From Glebionis coronaria (Eukaryota > Streptophyta > Magnoliopsida > Asterales > Asteraceae): 64,000 bases of DNA. Both the position numbers and the translations under genes were made by a program. Shown piece after piece: positions 1 through 10,368 of this stretch. The DNA lies in NCBI GenBank assembly GCA_025667525.1, contig CM046875.1, forward strand, positions 434,074,617 through 434,138,616, written 5' to 3'. The notes under the pieces were generated by a model, which saw only the letters and a list, made by a program, of their open reading frames with translations, did not search any database and was not told where the DNA came from. Positions within the stretch are counted from its first letter, which is position 1. The number at the start of each line of letters is the position of its first letter.

Positions 1-2189
1 GATAATAACTATAAGAAATGAAGCTAAAATCTTGACTATTTAGTTGGCTGTATAAAAACAGTAGATAACTAAAAGATGAACTGATAAAATTACATGGTTT
101 GATCCATTTACAGTAAGTAGATGATGTTATACACATGTGAGAGTTGGCCATGCAATGGAATCAAAATAATGAGTGAGATATGATCAAAACAAGTTAGGTG
201 GTGTAATCTGAATAAGCAGTTTTGTAGGGACTGTTAAGGCAACTTAGACTCAAAATGGGCAGTAGCTATAACTAAGTTATATGTAGCACATATTATGAAG
301 AATTTGTCATCCAAAAATGAGCTTCTAAGTCATTCTAGAACTCTAGATATGATAAAAATGGTGAAAATGAAGTTAAAAATCAGATTTTGGAAATAATGTT
401 TATTATTATTATATAAGCACTCACATTATAATTTATAAAATGTAAAATATAAACCCACTAACTTATAGAACTTATTTATATAAATGTATAAAAGGTTAAT
501 TAAATGGGTAAATTAGATAAATGGTGGTAAAAATAATATTTATAAGTAATAAAAACTATAAACTTGATTTTTACGACTTTTTCGGCTATCGCCGTAAAAT
601 TAACGTTTTTCGCCAAATAAAACTTAGACGACCAAACCCGTCTAATGTAAAGTTTATAAAAGTCATATACTGATGTATAGGTAACTAATACAAGTAAAAA
701 ACCGATAAAACCCGAACTATAAGAATTACGGACATTTACGAGCTAACTAAACCTATTGGACTAATAATTAGACTTAATAAGATAAATACTTGTAAAAAGA
801 GCTTATTGGGCTTAACCCATTTGGGCCCAACATGAAAAATATATATACTGATCATATAGGTATAAAATGGGTAAAAACAAGTAAAAGAACTTATAAAGGA
901 ATTAATGGACTTAAAATATGTAAAATCGATAAAACTAGTGAACTAGTAAGACGTTACCAAAACGTAAACACTAAAATGAGTAAACGAGGATTTATAAACC
1001 CACTTGATCATCATCATATGTACAAAATCATCATATGTATATTGTTATTTTGATAAAAGACATTGGACCGAGTCTAAGACCGATTATTATTTATATAGGT
1101 TTCCGTGACCGAAGCACGCCCGTAGCCGATAATCCGCCTTGCATTAACAACGTGAGTTCATAGCCTCGCACTCTTTTAAATGTTTTTATTAAATGATTTG
1201 TAAACCCGCGAGGGAGATAACATGCTAGATTTTTATAAAAATAGAACACAAGTAGTCCCGATTGTATGCTAAATGATATGGACCCGAATGATGCTATGAC
1301 CCTATATTCGAGACTAAAAGGATTATTAGTAGTTAGGTTATGTCACTTAAAGTCCCATTAGCATGATTTGTAAACTACCGGGATTTGGTAGACGCTTATG
1401 CATTTGATAGTACTATTTGGGGACGATCACCCCAGTTCGCGCCTTGACGGTTGATCCCCGTCGTACCACATTGATTGGTAAGTGAATTTATGTATGAGAA
1501 GATTCCATAGCGTGATTTTTGTGACGACACGCTAACTTAGATGGGCAAATTGTTTGTCGGGTTCGCGGCCCGCTGTTTTCACAGTAAGGTAACAATGTCA
1601 TGCGGCTAATAATAATCCTATATAAATCAGATACTATAATCTATTAAATCTATATAATTTAAATAAAAGATATGATACGACGCTATTAACGATGAATATA
1701 TTACCTATCATGGTAATATAGAGATTGCGGTCTCATGGACGGTTTCAGATGTATGCTTGATTTATATATTGCCTGACTAGCAATATGTGGACTTACTTCC
1801 GATATTATACTTGTGTTCTGATTTTAAATAAATGTAAATGATTGTTTTATATAACGGTTTTCATTAAACTCTATGAATTCACTCGGCATTCGCTGATATG
1901 ATTTTTGCATGTTTTCTATCTCAGGTGCTTGAAGGTAATCCGGATGGAGATCGACTCTGATGGCCCACACTTAATATTAAAAATGTTCATTCGATCTGTG
2001 TTTTGTAAACTTAATGACCTGTATAATTTGGGACCTGTTGTACGCTTTTGAAACTTTTTATCGAATGCATGTTTGTTAAACCTTGTACAACCATTTTTAT
2101 GTGTTGTCTATGATTGGAGTTATTGTGCTATCCCGTAACACTCTGAAAGACCCTTCCGCTGTACCGATACGAAAAATGAGAGTGTTACA
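1..2189 (+). repeat. 5' LTR of G1, 3' two-thirds
   Basis: Base 1 matches base 20696 of the 3' LTR and the match runs to the terminal TGTTACA at 2189 (22885 in the other copy), with about 19 substitutions and a 1-bp net indel. The missing 5' part should be about 940 bp. It contains the conserved stem-loop at 1152-1169 and the TAGTACTA palindrome near 1408. The short open frames inside it are not supported as genes. Confidence 0.95.
1152..1169 (+). other. Conserved LTR stem-loop (G1 5' LTR copy)
   Basis: GTGAG, loop TTCATAGC, then CTCGC (one wobble in the stem). The same unit occurs at 21848-21865 (G1 3' LTR), 24168-24185 and 32926-32943 (G3, opposite strand), 42221-42238 (N1), 43382-43399 and 50552-50569 (N2). 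In N1 and N2 it lies about 1.15-1.26 kb downstream of the TATA box, so it is probably in the transcribed leader. Its function is unknown. Confidence 0.6.
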
Positions 2190-2192
2190 GTT

Positions 2193-2204
2193 TGGTACCA
2201 GATC
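2193..2204 (+). other. Primer binding site of G1 (initiator Met tRNA type)
   Basis: TGGTACCAGATC, three bases after the LTR end. It matches the usual plant initiator-Met PBS (TGGTATCAGAGC) except at two positions. The G3 element has TGGTACCAGAGC at the same spacing. The 280 bp from here to ORF0 is AT-rich leader with a run of TATATA and no recognised feature. Confidence 0.8.
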
Positions 2205-2471
2205 TCTCGTTGTAGAGAACAAAAGATTTAAAAAAAAAACCAAGGTTTTGAACAAAACTTTTCAAAATATTTTGACAATGAACATTTGAGAAAATATTTG
2301 AAAAATCTTTTGACTATAACGGTGCCAGAGATCTCCAACGTTACCAACAAGCCCTATTGAGAAGATATATATTTTGATATATATAATATAATTTATATAT
2401 ATGTATATATCGTGATTTCATTATGTAATTGTTTAACTAGTATGTTATCCTAATACGAGATATATATATAA

Positions 2472-3542
2472 ATGCAGATTGTCATGGCTGACCCTAATAT
2501 TCCTGTAGAAAACCATGCTATTCCCGAACCTAATATAGAAGATGATACTTATTTAGACTTAGTAGATTTTGATATTGATGATGAGGAGGAACCATTTGAG
2601 GATCCCGAGCCCGAGATAGGACTAGGAGATCAGATTGCCCCTCAGGTTGACTTAGTAGAGAATGAGATTGAGAATGTGGGTAATGAGAATGTGGATATTG
2701 AGAATGTGGGAAATGAGAATGTGGAGATTGAGAATGCTGATATTGAGAATGAGGATGAGATTGGGTTAGATAATTTAGATGACGAGATTGACGACGAGGA
2801 TGTCGAGGAGGATGTAGGTATAGATGTTGAGGTGGATGACGATGAGGAAGCTGAGCTTATTTATCCGTATGATGTTCCAGAGGGCGAGCCTTTGCCCCCA
2901 CCAGTTTGTTTGTCTGATTCTGAGGATGAGTTACCTAGGGATGAAATGTCTGAATCGTCTGAATCTGATTCTGAATCAGAGGAGGATGAGGATGACGATG
3001 CACCTGACGGTACTGATGGTATTGCTACTCGTAAACGTGAGATAGGAGAGTCGTCTAGTACTCGAGAGGCTACTCATATTGATGGTCTTGCACCATGGGC
3101 CTTGAGACGTGATCTAGATGCTTCCCGTGTTAAGAGTTGTGTGACAGAGGTTGGATTAGGTGTTGTTCAGACTCAGGTTGCTTATTTGGAGTCGAAGGCT
3201 AAGATTGGCGAGAAAGAGCGAGAATTGCTTAGTTTGGATTTGAGTGATGTAGAACGTGGTTTGAATGAGGCTTTTAGGAGGTTATCGGTGTTGGAAAGTG
3301 GTGAGTATGCTGCCATGAAGAGAAAGGTGAATTCTATGGAGATTCAGTTGAGTGTGGCTCGTGCGATGCGTGAGAAAGCCAAAAAGGAGTTGAATATATC
3401 CCACGGATGGAACAGTAGATTTTATGCTGACATGGTTGAAAGAGGGGTAATCCGTAAGCGCCCAGCTAAAGATGTGTCTAGTGATCGTCCGACGAAGATC
3501 CAGAAGACGATGGATGATGGACCATCTGGCGGTTCTCAGTAG
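2472..3542 (+). CDS. ORF0 of G1: acidic, coiled-coil protein encoded before gag
   Basis: An intact 356-codon frame between the PBS and gag, in the sense direction; I do not recognise its family. Residues 1-185 are strongly acidic, with Asn/Glu repeats (IENVGNENV type) at about 60-95 and a Ser/Asp/Glu tract (SESSESDSESEEDEDDD) near 158-176, which resembles a casein-kinase-2 substrate. Residues about 225-315 look like coiled coil (AYLESKAKIGEKEREL...). The tail is basic (RKRPAKD, PTKIQK), a possible nuclear signal. The first ATG (2472) has a poor context; the in-frame ATG at 2484 (GTCATGG, product starting MADPN) is a better start. No catalytic motif is visible. N1 and N2 also carry a coiled-coil ORF at this place. 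A role in RNP assembly or nuclear targeting is only a guess. Confidence 0.75.
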   Translation: MQIVMADPNIPVENHAIPEPNIEDDTYLDLVDFDIDDEEEPFEDPEPEIGLGDQIAPQVDLVENEIENVGNENVDIENVGNENVEIENADIENEDEIGLDNLDDEIDDEDVEEDVGIDVEVDDDEEAELIYPYDVPEGEPLPPPVCLSDSEDELPRDEMSESSESDSESEEDEDDDAPDGTDGIATRKREIGESSSTREATHIDGLAPWALRRDLDASRVKSCVTEVGLGVVQTQVAYLESKAKIGEKERELLSLDLSDVERGLNEAFRRLSVLESGEYAAMKRKVNSMEIQLSVARAMREKAKKELNISHGWNSRFYADMVERGVIRKRPAKDVSSDRPTKIQKTMDDGPSGGSQ

Positions 3543-3830
3543 ACCAGTCTGTATTTAGTAGTGACCTTTATATCTTTTGCGCTTCTGTAGCTTTGACTGA
3601 ACCGACTTGTTAGTAATAGACTTGGCACGAATTTTGAGTGTATATAGTGTTAGAACTTTGATATGGATGTACTAAGACAATACTTTTGTTTCAGATCGAA
3701 TGAAATATGTATCTTGTCTTGAATTCCATATTGTGCCTTATTTGTATCTTGATTATGAATTCAATCCATACTATATGAATCCTTTGTTGGATGAATGCTT
3801 AATACTTTGAAATTGTGGAATTATAGAACT
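3543..3830 (+). other. Spacer between ORF0 and gag with a possible splice acceptor
   Basis: The 288-bp spacer has no open frame of note. At 3670-3694 it has the features of a plant 3' splice site: a branch-like TACTAAG, a T-rich stretch, then TTTCAG. A spliced transcript ending its intron here would make gag the first ORF. No matching donor can be assigned by reading. Confidence 0.4.
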
Positions 3831-5912
3831 ATGCCGCCCAAGAAGGCTGTGACTGAGGATGATGTACGTAGGATTATTACGGAGCAAGTTACCGCATCGA
3901 TGACTGAATTTATGGCTAATGCTAGAAATGAAGCTGGCGGTAGTGGAGCTGGCGGTAGTGGAGCTGGCGGTAGTGGAGCTGGCGGTAATGGAGCTGGCGG
4001 TAGTGGAGCTGGCGGTAGTGGAGCTGGCGGTAGTGGAATTGGCGGTACTAATGTGAATGTGAATGCTAATAATGTGAATGCTAATGTTGGAGGAAATGTA
4101 GGAGGACTTGGAACGAATGCACCTGAAGTTGGTGGCTGTACTTATGTGACGTTCATGAAGTGTGAACCTCTACCTTTTAATGGAACTGAAGGTGCTGTAG
4201 GACTAAGCCAGTGGATTGAGAAGATTGAATCGGTGTTTAGGATTAGTAAGTGTAAGGAGGAAGATAAGGTGACTTTTGCTATGGCTACTCTTAAAGGTCG
4301 TGCGTTGACTTGGTGGAACGGGAGAATTGCTTTCATGGGTCTTGATGCTGCTAATGCTACTCCTTGGGCTGAAGTTAAGAAGTGGATGACTTTGGAGTTT
4401 TGTCCTCGTAGTGTGATCATTAGGTTAGAACAGGAGTTGATTCATCTGAGAATGAAAGGTGTGGACATTGATAGTTACACGAATCGATTCCATGAGTTGG
4501 CCTTGCTATGTCCTCGATTGGTTAAACCCGAAGAGATCCGAATTGAGCAATATGTGAAAGGGTTGACCAGGAATATCCGGGGGGACGTAACATCATCGAA
4601 ACCACTGACCATTGATGATGTTGTTCGAATGGCTTACCAACTCATTGGACAGATAATTCAGGATAAGGAAGATGAAGCCCGTGTTGGTGAGAAAAGAAAG
4701 GGAGACGGTGAGCGTGTAGATAGAGGTGATAATAGGAAGAATTTCAATCACCGTCAGAACAAGAGAAAGGGGAACGCAAATGCTCTTACCAACAACACAA
4801 CGCGCAACGATGATAGATGTCCTAAGTGTGGCAACAAGAGGCATCCTGGCGACTGCTGGAAGTGCCGAAATTGCGGAAAGCTTGGACACAAGGTTGAAAG
4901 GTGTAAGAAGGGAACCATTTGCTTCAACTGTAATGAAGAAGGTCATAGGAAATCGGAATGCCCCAAGTTGAAAGCGATTGTACCTGGAAGAAACCCCCAG
5001 GGTGGTATCTACCAACTTGGAACAATTGAGGTGAAGAAAGAGGATCCGAATGTCGTTACCGGTACGTTTTTACTCAACAATCATTATGCTGTTGCTTTAT
5101 TCGATTCGGGTGCCGATAGGAGCTTTGTATCCACTAAATTTAGTGCCCTTATTGATATTGAACCTGTTGAGATAAGTACCAGTTACGAGGTGGAATTGGC
5201 TGATGGTAAATTAGTGAAAACTAATAAGCTATTAGAAGGATGCTCTCTAAATCTCCTAAACCATTCCTTTCCGATTGATTTGATGTTGATAGAATTAGGT
5301 AGTTTTGATATTATTATTGGTATGGATTGGTTGTCATTGAATAATGCTACTATTTTATGTGGAGAGAAGAAAGTTAAGATTCCTCTTAGGAATAGGACGT
5401 TAGTAATTGATGGTAGTCGAGGTGAATCCCGTTTGAAAATCGTTTCATGTATTAAAGTCCAAAAGTACATCAGGAACGGTTGTGAGTTATTTTTAGCTCA
5501 AGTGACCGGGAATGAGTCTAGGGAGAAACGATTGGAAGATGTACCTATTATTTGTGAATTTCCTGAGGTATTTCCTAAGGATTTACCCGGACTTCCACCG
5601 ATAAGGCAAGTAGAGTTTCGAATCGATTTAATTCCTGGTGCTGCACCGGTGGCACGTGCGCCTTACCGATTAGCCCCTTCTGAATTAAAGGAGTTATCTG
5701 AGCAACTTAAGGAGTTGTCTGATAAAGGTTTTATTCGACCGAGCTCGTCGCCTTGGGGAGCTCCAGTCTTGTTCGTTAAGAAGAAGGATGGATCTTTTCG
5801 TATGTGCATTGATTATAGGGAACTGAATAAGTTGACAATTAAAAATCGATATCCTTTACCTAGGATTGATGATTTGTTTGATCAACTGCAAGGATCTAGT
5901 GTATATTCTTAG
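3831..5912 (+). pseudogene. gag-pol: G1 gag-protease-RT N-terminus, ends at in-frame TAG
   Basis: The likely start is ATG 3831 (MPPKKAV); an upstream in-frame ATG at 3795 adds 12 poorly supported residues. Counting from 3795: residues 46-82 are seven GGSGA-type repeats; about 110-300 is the retrotransposon Gag domain (LKGRALTWW, then a [13 protein letters not shown] block); about 342-393 holds CCHC knuckles [14 protein letters not shown] and [14 protein letters not shown]; the protease active site [11 protein letters not shown] is near 434-440, then IIIGMDWL; the RT begins near 597 ([12 protein letters not shown]) and includes [19 protein letters not shown]. Gag and pol are one frame. The frame stops at TAG 5910-5912, where relatives have Lys in the [12 protein letters not shown] block, a single A-to-T change. 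The rest of pol continues in the same frame. Confidence 0.93.
3935..4045 (+). repeat. 15-bp tandem repeat in G1 gag (GGSGA-type units)
   Basis: Seven in-frame copies of a 15-bp unit (GGCGGTAGTGGAGCT type; one copy has AAT, the last has ATT) encode a flexible Gly/Ser/Ala linker near the Gag N-terminus. The near-identity of units suggests recent expansion. Confidence 0.9.
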
Positions 5913-7240
5913 ATAGATTTGCGGTCAGGATATCACCAACTTCGCGTCCGTGAAGAAGATATTCCTATAACTGCATTTAGAGCTCGTTATGGACACTATG
6001 AATTTCAAGTAATGCCATTTGGGTTAACTAACGCACCTGCGGTTTTCATGGATTTAATGAATCGAGTGTGCAAGCCCTACTTGGATAAATTTGTGATTGT
6101 GTTTATTGACGATATTCTAATCTATTCTAAGAATGAAGATGAACATAGAGAACATTTGAGGATTGTTTTGAAATTGTTGAAGGATGAAAGGTTGTATGCT
6201 AAGTTTTCGAAGTGTGATTTCTGGTTAGATTCTGTGCAATTTCTTGGTCATGTGATTAACAGAGATGGAATTCATGTTGATCCTGCAAAGGTTGAAGCTA
6301 TTAAGAATTGGTCTGCACCGACAACGCCAACGGAAGTGCGACAGTTCTTAGGATTAGCTGGCTATTATAGGCGATTCATTAAAGAATTTTCTTTGATAGC
6401 TAAACCCTTGACTAAGCTTACTCAGAAGAATAAACCTTTCGTTTGGGGAAGTGATGAAGATGTAGCATTTCAGATATTGAAGCAAAAATTATGTAGTGCA
6501 CCAATCTTATCATTACCCGACGGGAGTGAAGATTTTGTAGTGTATTGTGATGCATCTATTAGAGGTTATGGAGCTGTTTTGATGCAGAGAGAGAACGTGA
6601 TAGCTTATGCTTCTAGGCAATTAAGGAAGAATGAGGAGAATTATGCTACTCATGATCTTGAGTTAGGAGCTGTGGTCTTTGCTCTTAGGTTATGGAGACA
6701 TTATCTGTATGGCACCAAGTGTACGGTATTCACCGATCACAAAAGCCTACAGTATATTCTCGACCAGAAGGAATTGAACATGAGACAACGAAGATGGATA
6801 GAGTTGTTGAGTGATTATGATTGTGATATAAAATATCACCCAGGAAAAGCCAATGTTGTTGCTGATGCGTTGAGTAGGAAAGATAGAGAGCCTATCAGGG
6901 TGCGTTCTCTAGTCTTAACCGTGCACAATAATTTGCCTGAGCAAATTAGAAATGCGCAAATAGAAGCTTGTAAGAAGGAGAATTTTGTTAATGAAGGGTT
7001 CCGAGGAGAAGGAGATCCTTTAGAGGTTAGAGCTGATGGAGTGAAATGTTTAAGAGGTCGTATGTGGATACCGAAGTTTGGAGGCTTAAGAGATTTGGTT
7101 ATGTTAGAATCCCATAAATCTAAGTATTCCATTCATCCGGGATCTGATAAGATGTACCATGATTTGAAGAAGTTGTACTGGTGGCCGAATATGAAAGCTG
7201 ACATAGCTATGTATGTTCTTCAATGCTTGACTTGTGCTAG
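5913..7240 (+). pseudogene. pol: G1 RT-RNase H-integrase N-terminus, cut by the G2 insertion
   Basis: Continues the pol frame after the TAG; there is no ATG immediately after the stop, so this part has no obvious start of its own. [26 protein letters not shown], catalytic FIDD at 6102-6113, [18 protein letters not shown]. RNase [48 protein letters not shown], then [15 protein letters not shown]. Integrase N-terminal zinc finger from about 7105: [18 protein letters not shown], then CLTC. The frame is cut after 7240, where G2 begins. The target duplication GCTAG is 7236-7240, and the frame resumes at 18572 as (C-L-T-C-A)R-V-K-A, a clean insertion. Confidence 0.95.
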
Positions 7241-7806
7241 TGTAACACCCCATTTTGGAAATGGAATATTACGCATATCATGGCGTGTCATCAAAGCATA
7301 CAAGGATAAATGTCTAAGCATTATTCAACCATAAAAGGAAATACCGGAATCAAACATCGGTATCCCAAAGTAAAGCTCATCACACACAAACATAAATACT
7401 GTAAAAGGAAGGACGAAACAATGTCCAAAGCAACTGTATCAAAGTAAAGGAAATGCATAAAGTAAAGAAAGGCAGTAAAGCTTCCAGTCCATATGCACCT
7501 ACGTTTGAGATCTACGAGCGTCCCTGAGTACCTGCCGTTTTGGGAACATGAAAAGGAAAACGGCTGAGCAAGACGCTCAGTGCACGGATGTACAATATAG
7601 CATGATATAGGATAAGCATGTAACATATAACAGCGGAAGACTAAGTACTGAGTAAACTGGTTAAGTATCATGAAAACTGGTTTTATAGTTTGAAAAGCCT
7701 TATGTTTAACCTGTGAAAACTGTTTTAACATATATATATACCATAGCCCATATAGGTCATGAAAAGGTCACGTGCATGAATACTTGGAGGGGTGACCTCA
7801 TCATGC

Positions 7807-7831
7807 TGATTAGAGGGGATGCCTCTAATCA
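7807..7831. other. Perfect 10-bp stem-loop in the G2 LTR
   Basis: TGATTAGAGG, loop GGATG, CCTCTAATCA. The identical hairpin is at 16114-16138 in the other LTR. It lies about 570 nt from the 3' end of the LTR in element sense. Confidence 0.85.
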
Positions 7832-8473
7832 ATATACTGATTTGGGTAGGAGGGATCAGCTCCTTGTGAAGGGTGCAATGCACACACCACATTCACCATG
7901 ATAAACTGAATAAAACATGTAACTAGGATGCACCCATACGCCCCGACTGATATAATAATATGGCCAAACTGAAAAGGGACGCCACGAGCAATCACTCCGC
8001 CGTGGGGAAGTCATAACATCGGTGCCTCCAATGCTATGGTTATGGTACCTCCATAACTAGGTGAAACTGGTCATGCTTGTATATGGCTATAGTTTATGCT
8101 AAATTAACATAAGCAGTTCAAACAATAAAACAAATGCTGGGGAAAACAGTTGGCTGCATACGGGGAAATCCTAATAAGGAAGGAATGTCCATACTGAAAG
8201 GACGGGAATCCGTACCTCAAGTCCAGTGAAATGAACGGAAGAAAGACTCCTACTTCTGGATCACTAACGCTACATGAATACACACGTGTATAAGTATCGA
8301 TTCACTGATTACGTACTGGGTTCTGTGTCTTGTTATATCTGATTTGGTATGTTTTAGGTCATGGTTCACTGTTTAAAGCCTTAAACTGTGTTTATCTTGT
8401 ATTTCTGGTTTATCTGATTAAGTATTACTGTTGTTTCATGCATTAATATACTTACTGTATAATAATAAGTAAC

Positions 8474-8656
8474 TTTCCAAAAATAGCAGGTTTCCAAAAA
8501 TAGAAAGTTTCCAAAAATAGAAAGTTTCCAAAAATAGAAAGATTCCAAAAATAGAAAGTTACCAAAAATAGAAAGTTTCCAAAAATAGAAAGTTTCCAAA
8601 AATAGAAAGTTTCCAAAAATAGAAAGTTTCCAAAAATAGAAAGTTTCCAAAAATAG
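8474..8656. repeat. 17-bp minisatellite in the G2 3' LTR
   Basis: Eleven consecutive units of TTTCCAAAAATAGAAAG type, followed by degenerate copies to about 8850. Read on the minus strand it yields an artefactual repetitive Trp/Phe-rich peptide. The other LTR has ten units (about 16785-16948), so one unit was gained or lost after insertion. Confidence 0.93.
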
Positions 8657-9331
8657 AATTTACTGCCTAAAATAGATTAGTTTCTAAAAATAGAAAGTTT
8701 CCAAAAATAGATCAGCTGCCTTAATTAAATAAGTTTCCATATATAGAAGGTTTCCATAATTAGATTAGCTGCCTGAAATAGTTTGATTTCCATATATAGA
8801 AGGTTTCCATAATTAGATTAGTTGCCTTATTTAATTAAGTTTCTATAAATAGAAGTTTCCATAATTAGAATTAAGCTGATTTCATAAGCTAACATATAAG
8901 TCTAAGTGTCGTAAGCTTACTACTTAAGTCATATGATATAGTGCATAGTTTAATTATTATTTCATGTATTTTAATTAAACTATAGGTTAAGCATTTTAAT
9001 TAAAGTGTAACATGTATTAATTAAAATGAAATGAAAATACTTAGGTTAAAATGTGTATTATTATTAATAATAATATAACCTAAGTCATGTCTAAATTAAT
9101 TAATTATAGGCATGTTTTAATAATTAATTAATTATAACTTATAACATAAAATACTTAGGTTAAATTAATGTCATGATAAACTAACAATTAAAATAACCTA
9201 AGTCGTGATTTAATTAATATTTCATGTTATTAATTAATTATATCCTAAGTTCATGATTCATAAAAATTACATGTAACATAGATCATGATTTTAACCAACG
9301 AACCGTGAACCGGGTATGAATTCGACACCGT

Positions 9332-9414
9332 ACCCCGGGCCAAACCCGGGGCACACGTGTCCCCTTGCTGCCGTGGGTCCCACATGAGCCAACCAAGACC
9401 ATTTGTGGTCTTGG
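9332..9414. other. Cluster of perfect stem-loops in the GC-rich part of the G2 LTR
   Basis: CCCCGGG, loop CCAAA, CCCGGGG at about 9333-9351; then CCAAGACCA, loop TTTG, TGGTCTTGG at 9393-9414. A weaker AAACCC/GGGTTT stem follows near 9437. The second LTR copy has the same set 8290 bp further on. They stand out from the AT-rich surroundings. Confidence 0.75.
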
Positions 9415-10291
9415 TGGTGGCGGCAATAGCAAACCAAACCCCCCTCGGGTTTGTTTTGCTAGGCGGCTAGAAACAAACACCCCTTTAAATCATTCCTTGA
9501 TTTTATTTAATACCAAAACATGTTAGATCAATGATTAATTATCTTGTTTTCATAAGAAAAATAATTACATGTTCATAAAAAAAATCAAAGATCAAAAGAA
9601 TTAAAAAGAATTAAAAAGAAGGGATAGAAAGGTATACCACTATGTAGCTTGGAAAAAGGATGAACAAACACGTATCCTAACACTTGTTTTTAAGATCAAA
9701 ATCAATCAAACACCCCCTTATGATGGTGTATAGGTGGCGGCACAAAGGAGGCAAAAAGGAGAGGAGAAAACTCTTTTTAGGGTTTTTAGTTTATTTCTTG
9801 TAAAATGAAAATGAAAACATGTTTAACACTTTACCCCCCCCCCCCCCCCCTTAACTTGAAAAGTCCATGGGCTAAGCCCATTTCATGCATGTGTGCCGTG
9901 GGTATGGGGGCCCCACATAGGGTACCCGTACCTTTCTCGTGACCCGATGTTTCGTGTTCGTTCGTGGTTAAACGTGCTCGTGTTTAACGTGTTTCTGTTT
10001 CATGTAACGTGTCGTTTATCGTAAACTTAACGCTCGTAAATATATTATAAGTATTTACGTAATTATTTTAGTTAGTATTTAAATGGTGTTCATGATTTAA
10101 TTATGTTCACGTGATATATAATTAACTGTTTATCATGGGTTCGTACGTAATCGATACTTGTCATGACATACACGTATGCACTTGCTTGATTATTAGCACA
10201 TGAATGTGATCAATACTACATGAGGTAAGTTTTAATCTAGAACGTACGATCTTAAGGGCACTATTCATGGTAAAAGCATGCGGGTTTTACA

Positions 10292-10310
10292 ATTCTTCCC
10301 CCCTAAAAAG
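10292..10310 (-). other. Polypurine tract of G2
   Basis: On the minus strand TTTTTAGGGGGGAAGAATT lies directly before the LTR start TGTAAAACCC. It is the expected plus-strand priming site. Confidence 0.85.
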
Positions 10311-10368
10311 AATAATTCGTCCCCGAATTATAGATAAAGTAAGCTGAATAGAAGTGACATACCCGAAC

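Larger units (their letters stand above)
7241..10291 (-). repeat. 3' LTR of G2
   Basis: 3,051 bp, near-identical to 15550-18571. Contents: a perfect 10-bp hairpin at 7807-7831; a 17-bp minisatellite at about 8474-8656; an AT-rich part with many TTAATTAA-like stretches (8880-9280); a GC-rich block with perfect stem-loops (9280-9480); and a C17 run at 9834-9850. Open frames on its minus strand, such as 7731-7321, are not supported as genes. Confidence 0.97.

Noticed and set aside
832..1053. 73-codon frame in the G1 LTR
   Set aside because: Broken in the other LTR copy by small changes; lies in LTR sequence.
7321..7731. 136-codon minus-strand frame in the G2 3' LTR (189 codons in the other LTR)
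   Set aside because: It lies in the LTR, ends at the hairpin region, has no recognisable domain, and its length differs between LTRs because of single changes.
8381..8650. Repetitive Trp/Phe-rich minus-strand frame (and its copy at 16688-16906)
   Set aside because: It is the 17-bp minisatellite read in three phases; the period of 51 bp gives a repeating 17-residue peptide. Not a gene.
9283..9480. 65-codon minus-strand frame in the GC-rich LTR block (copy at 17573-17770)
   Set aside because: It coincides with the stem-loop string; low-complexity Pro/Gly content is explained by base composition.
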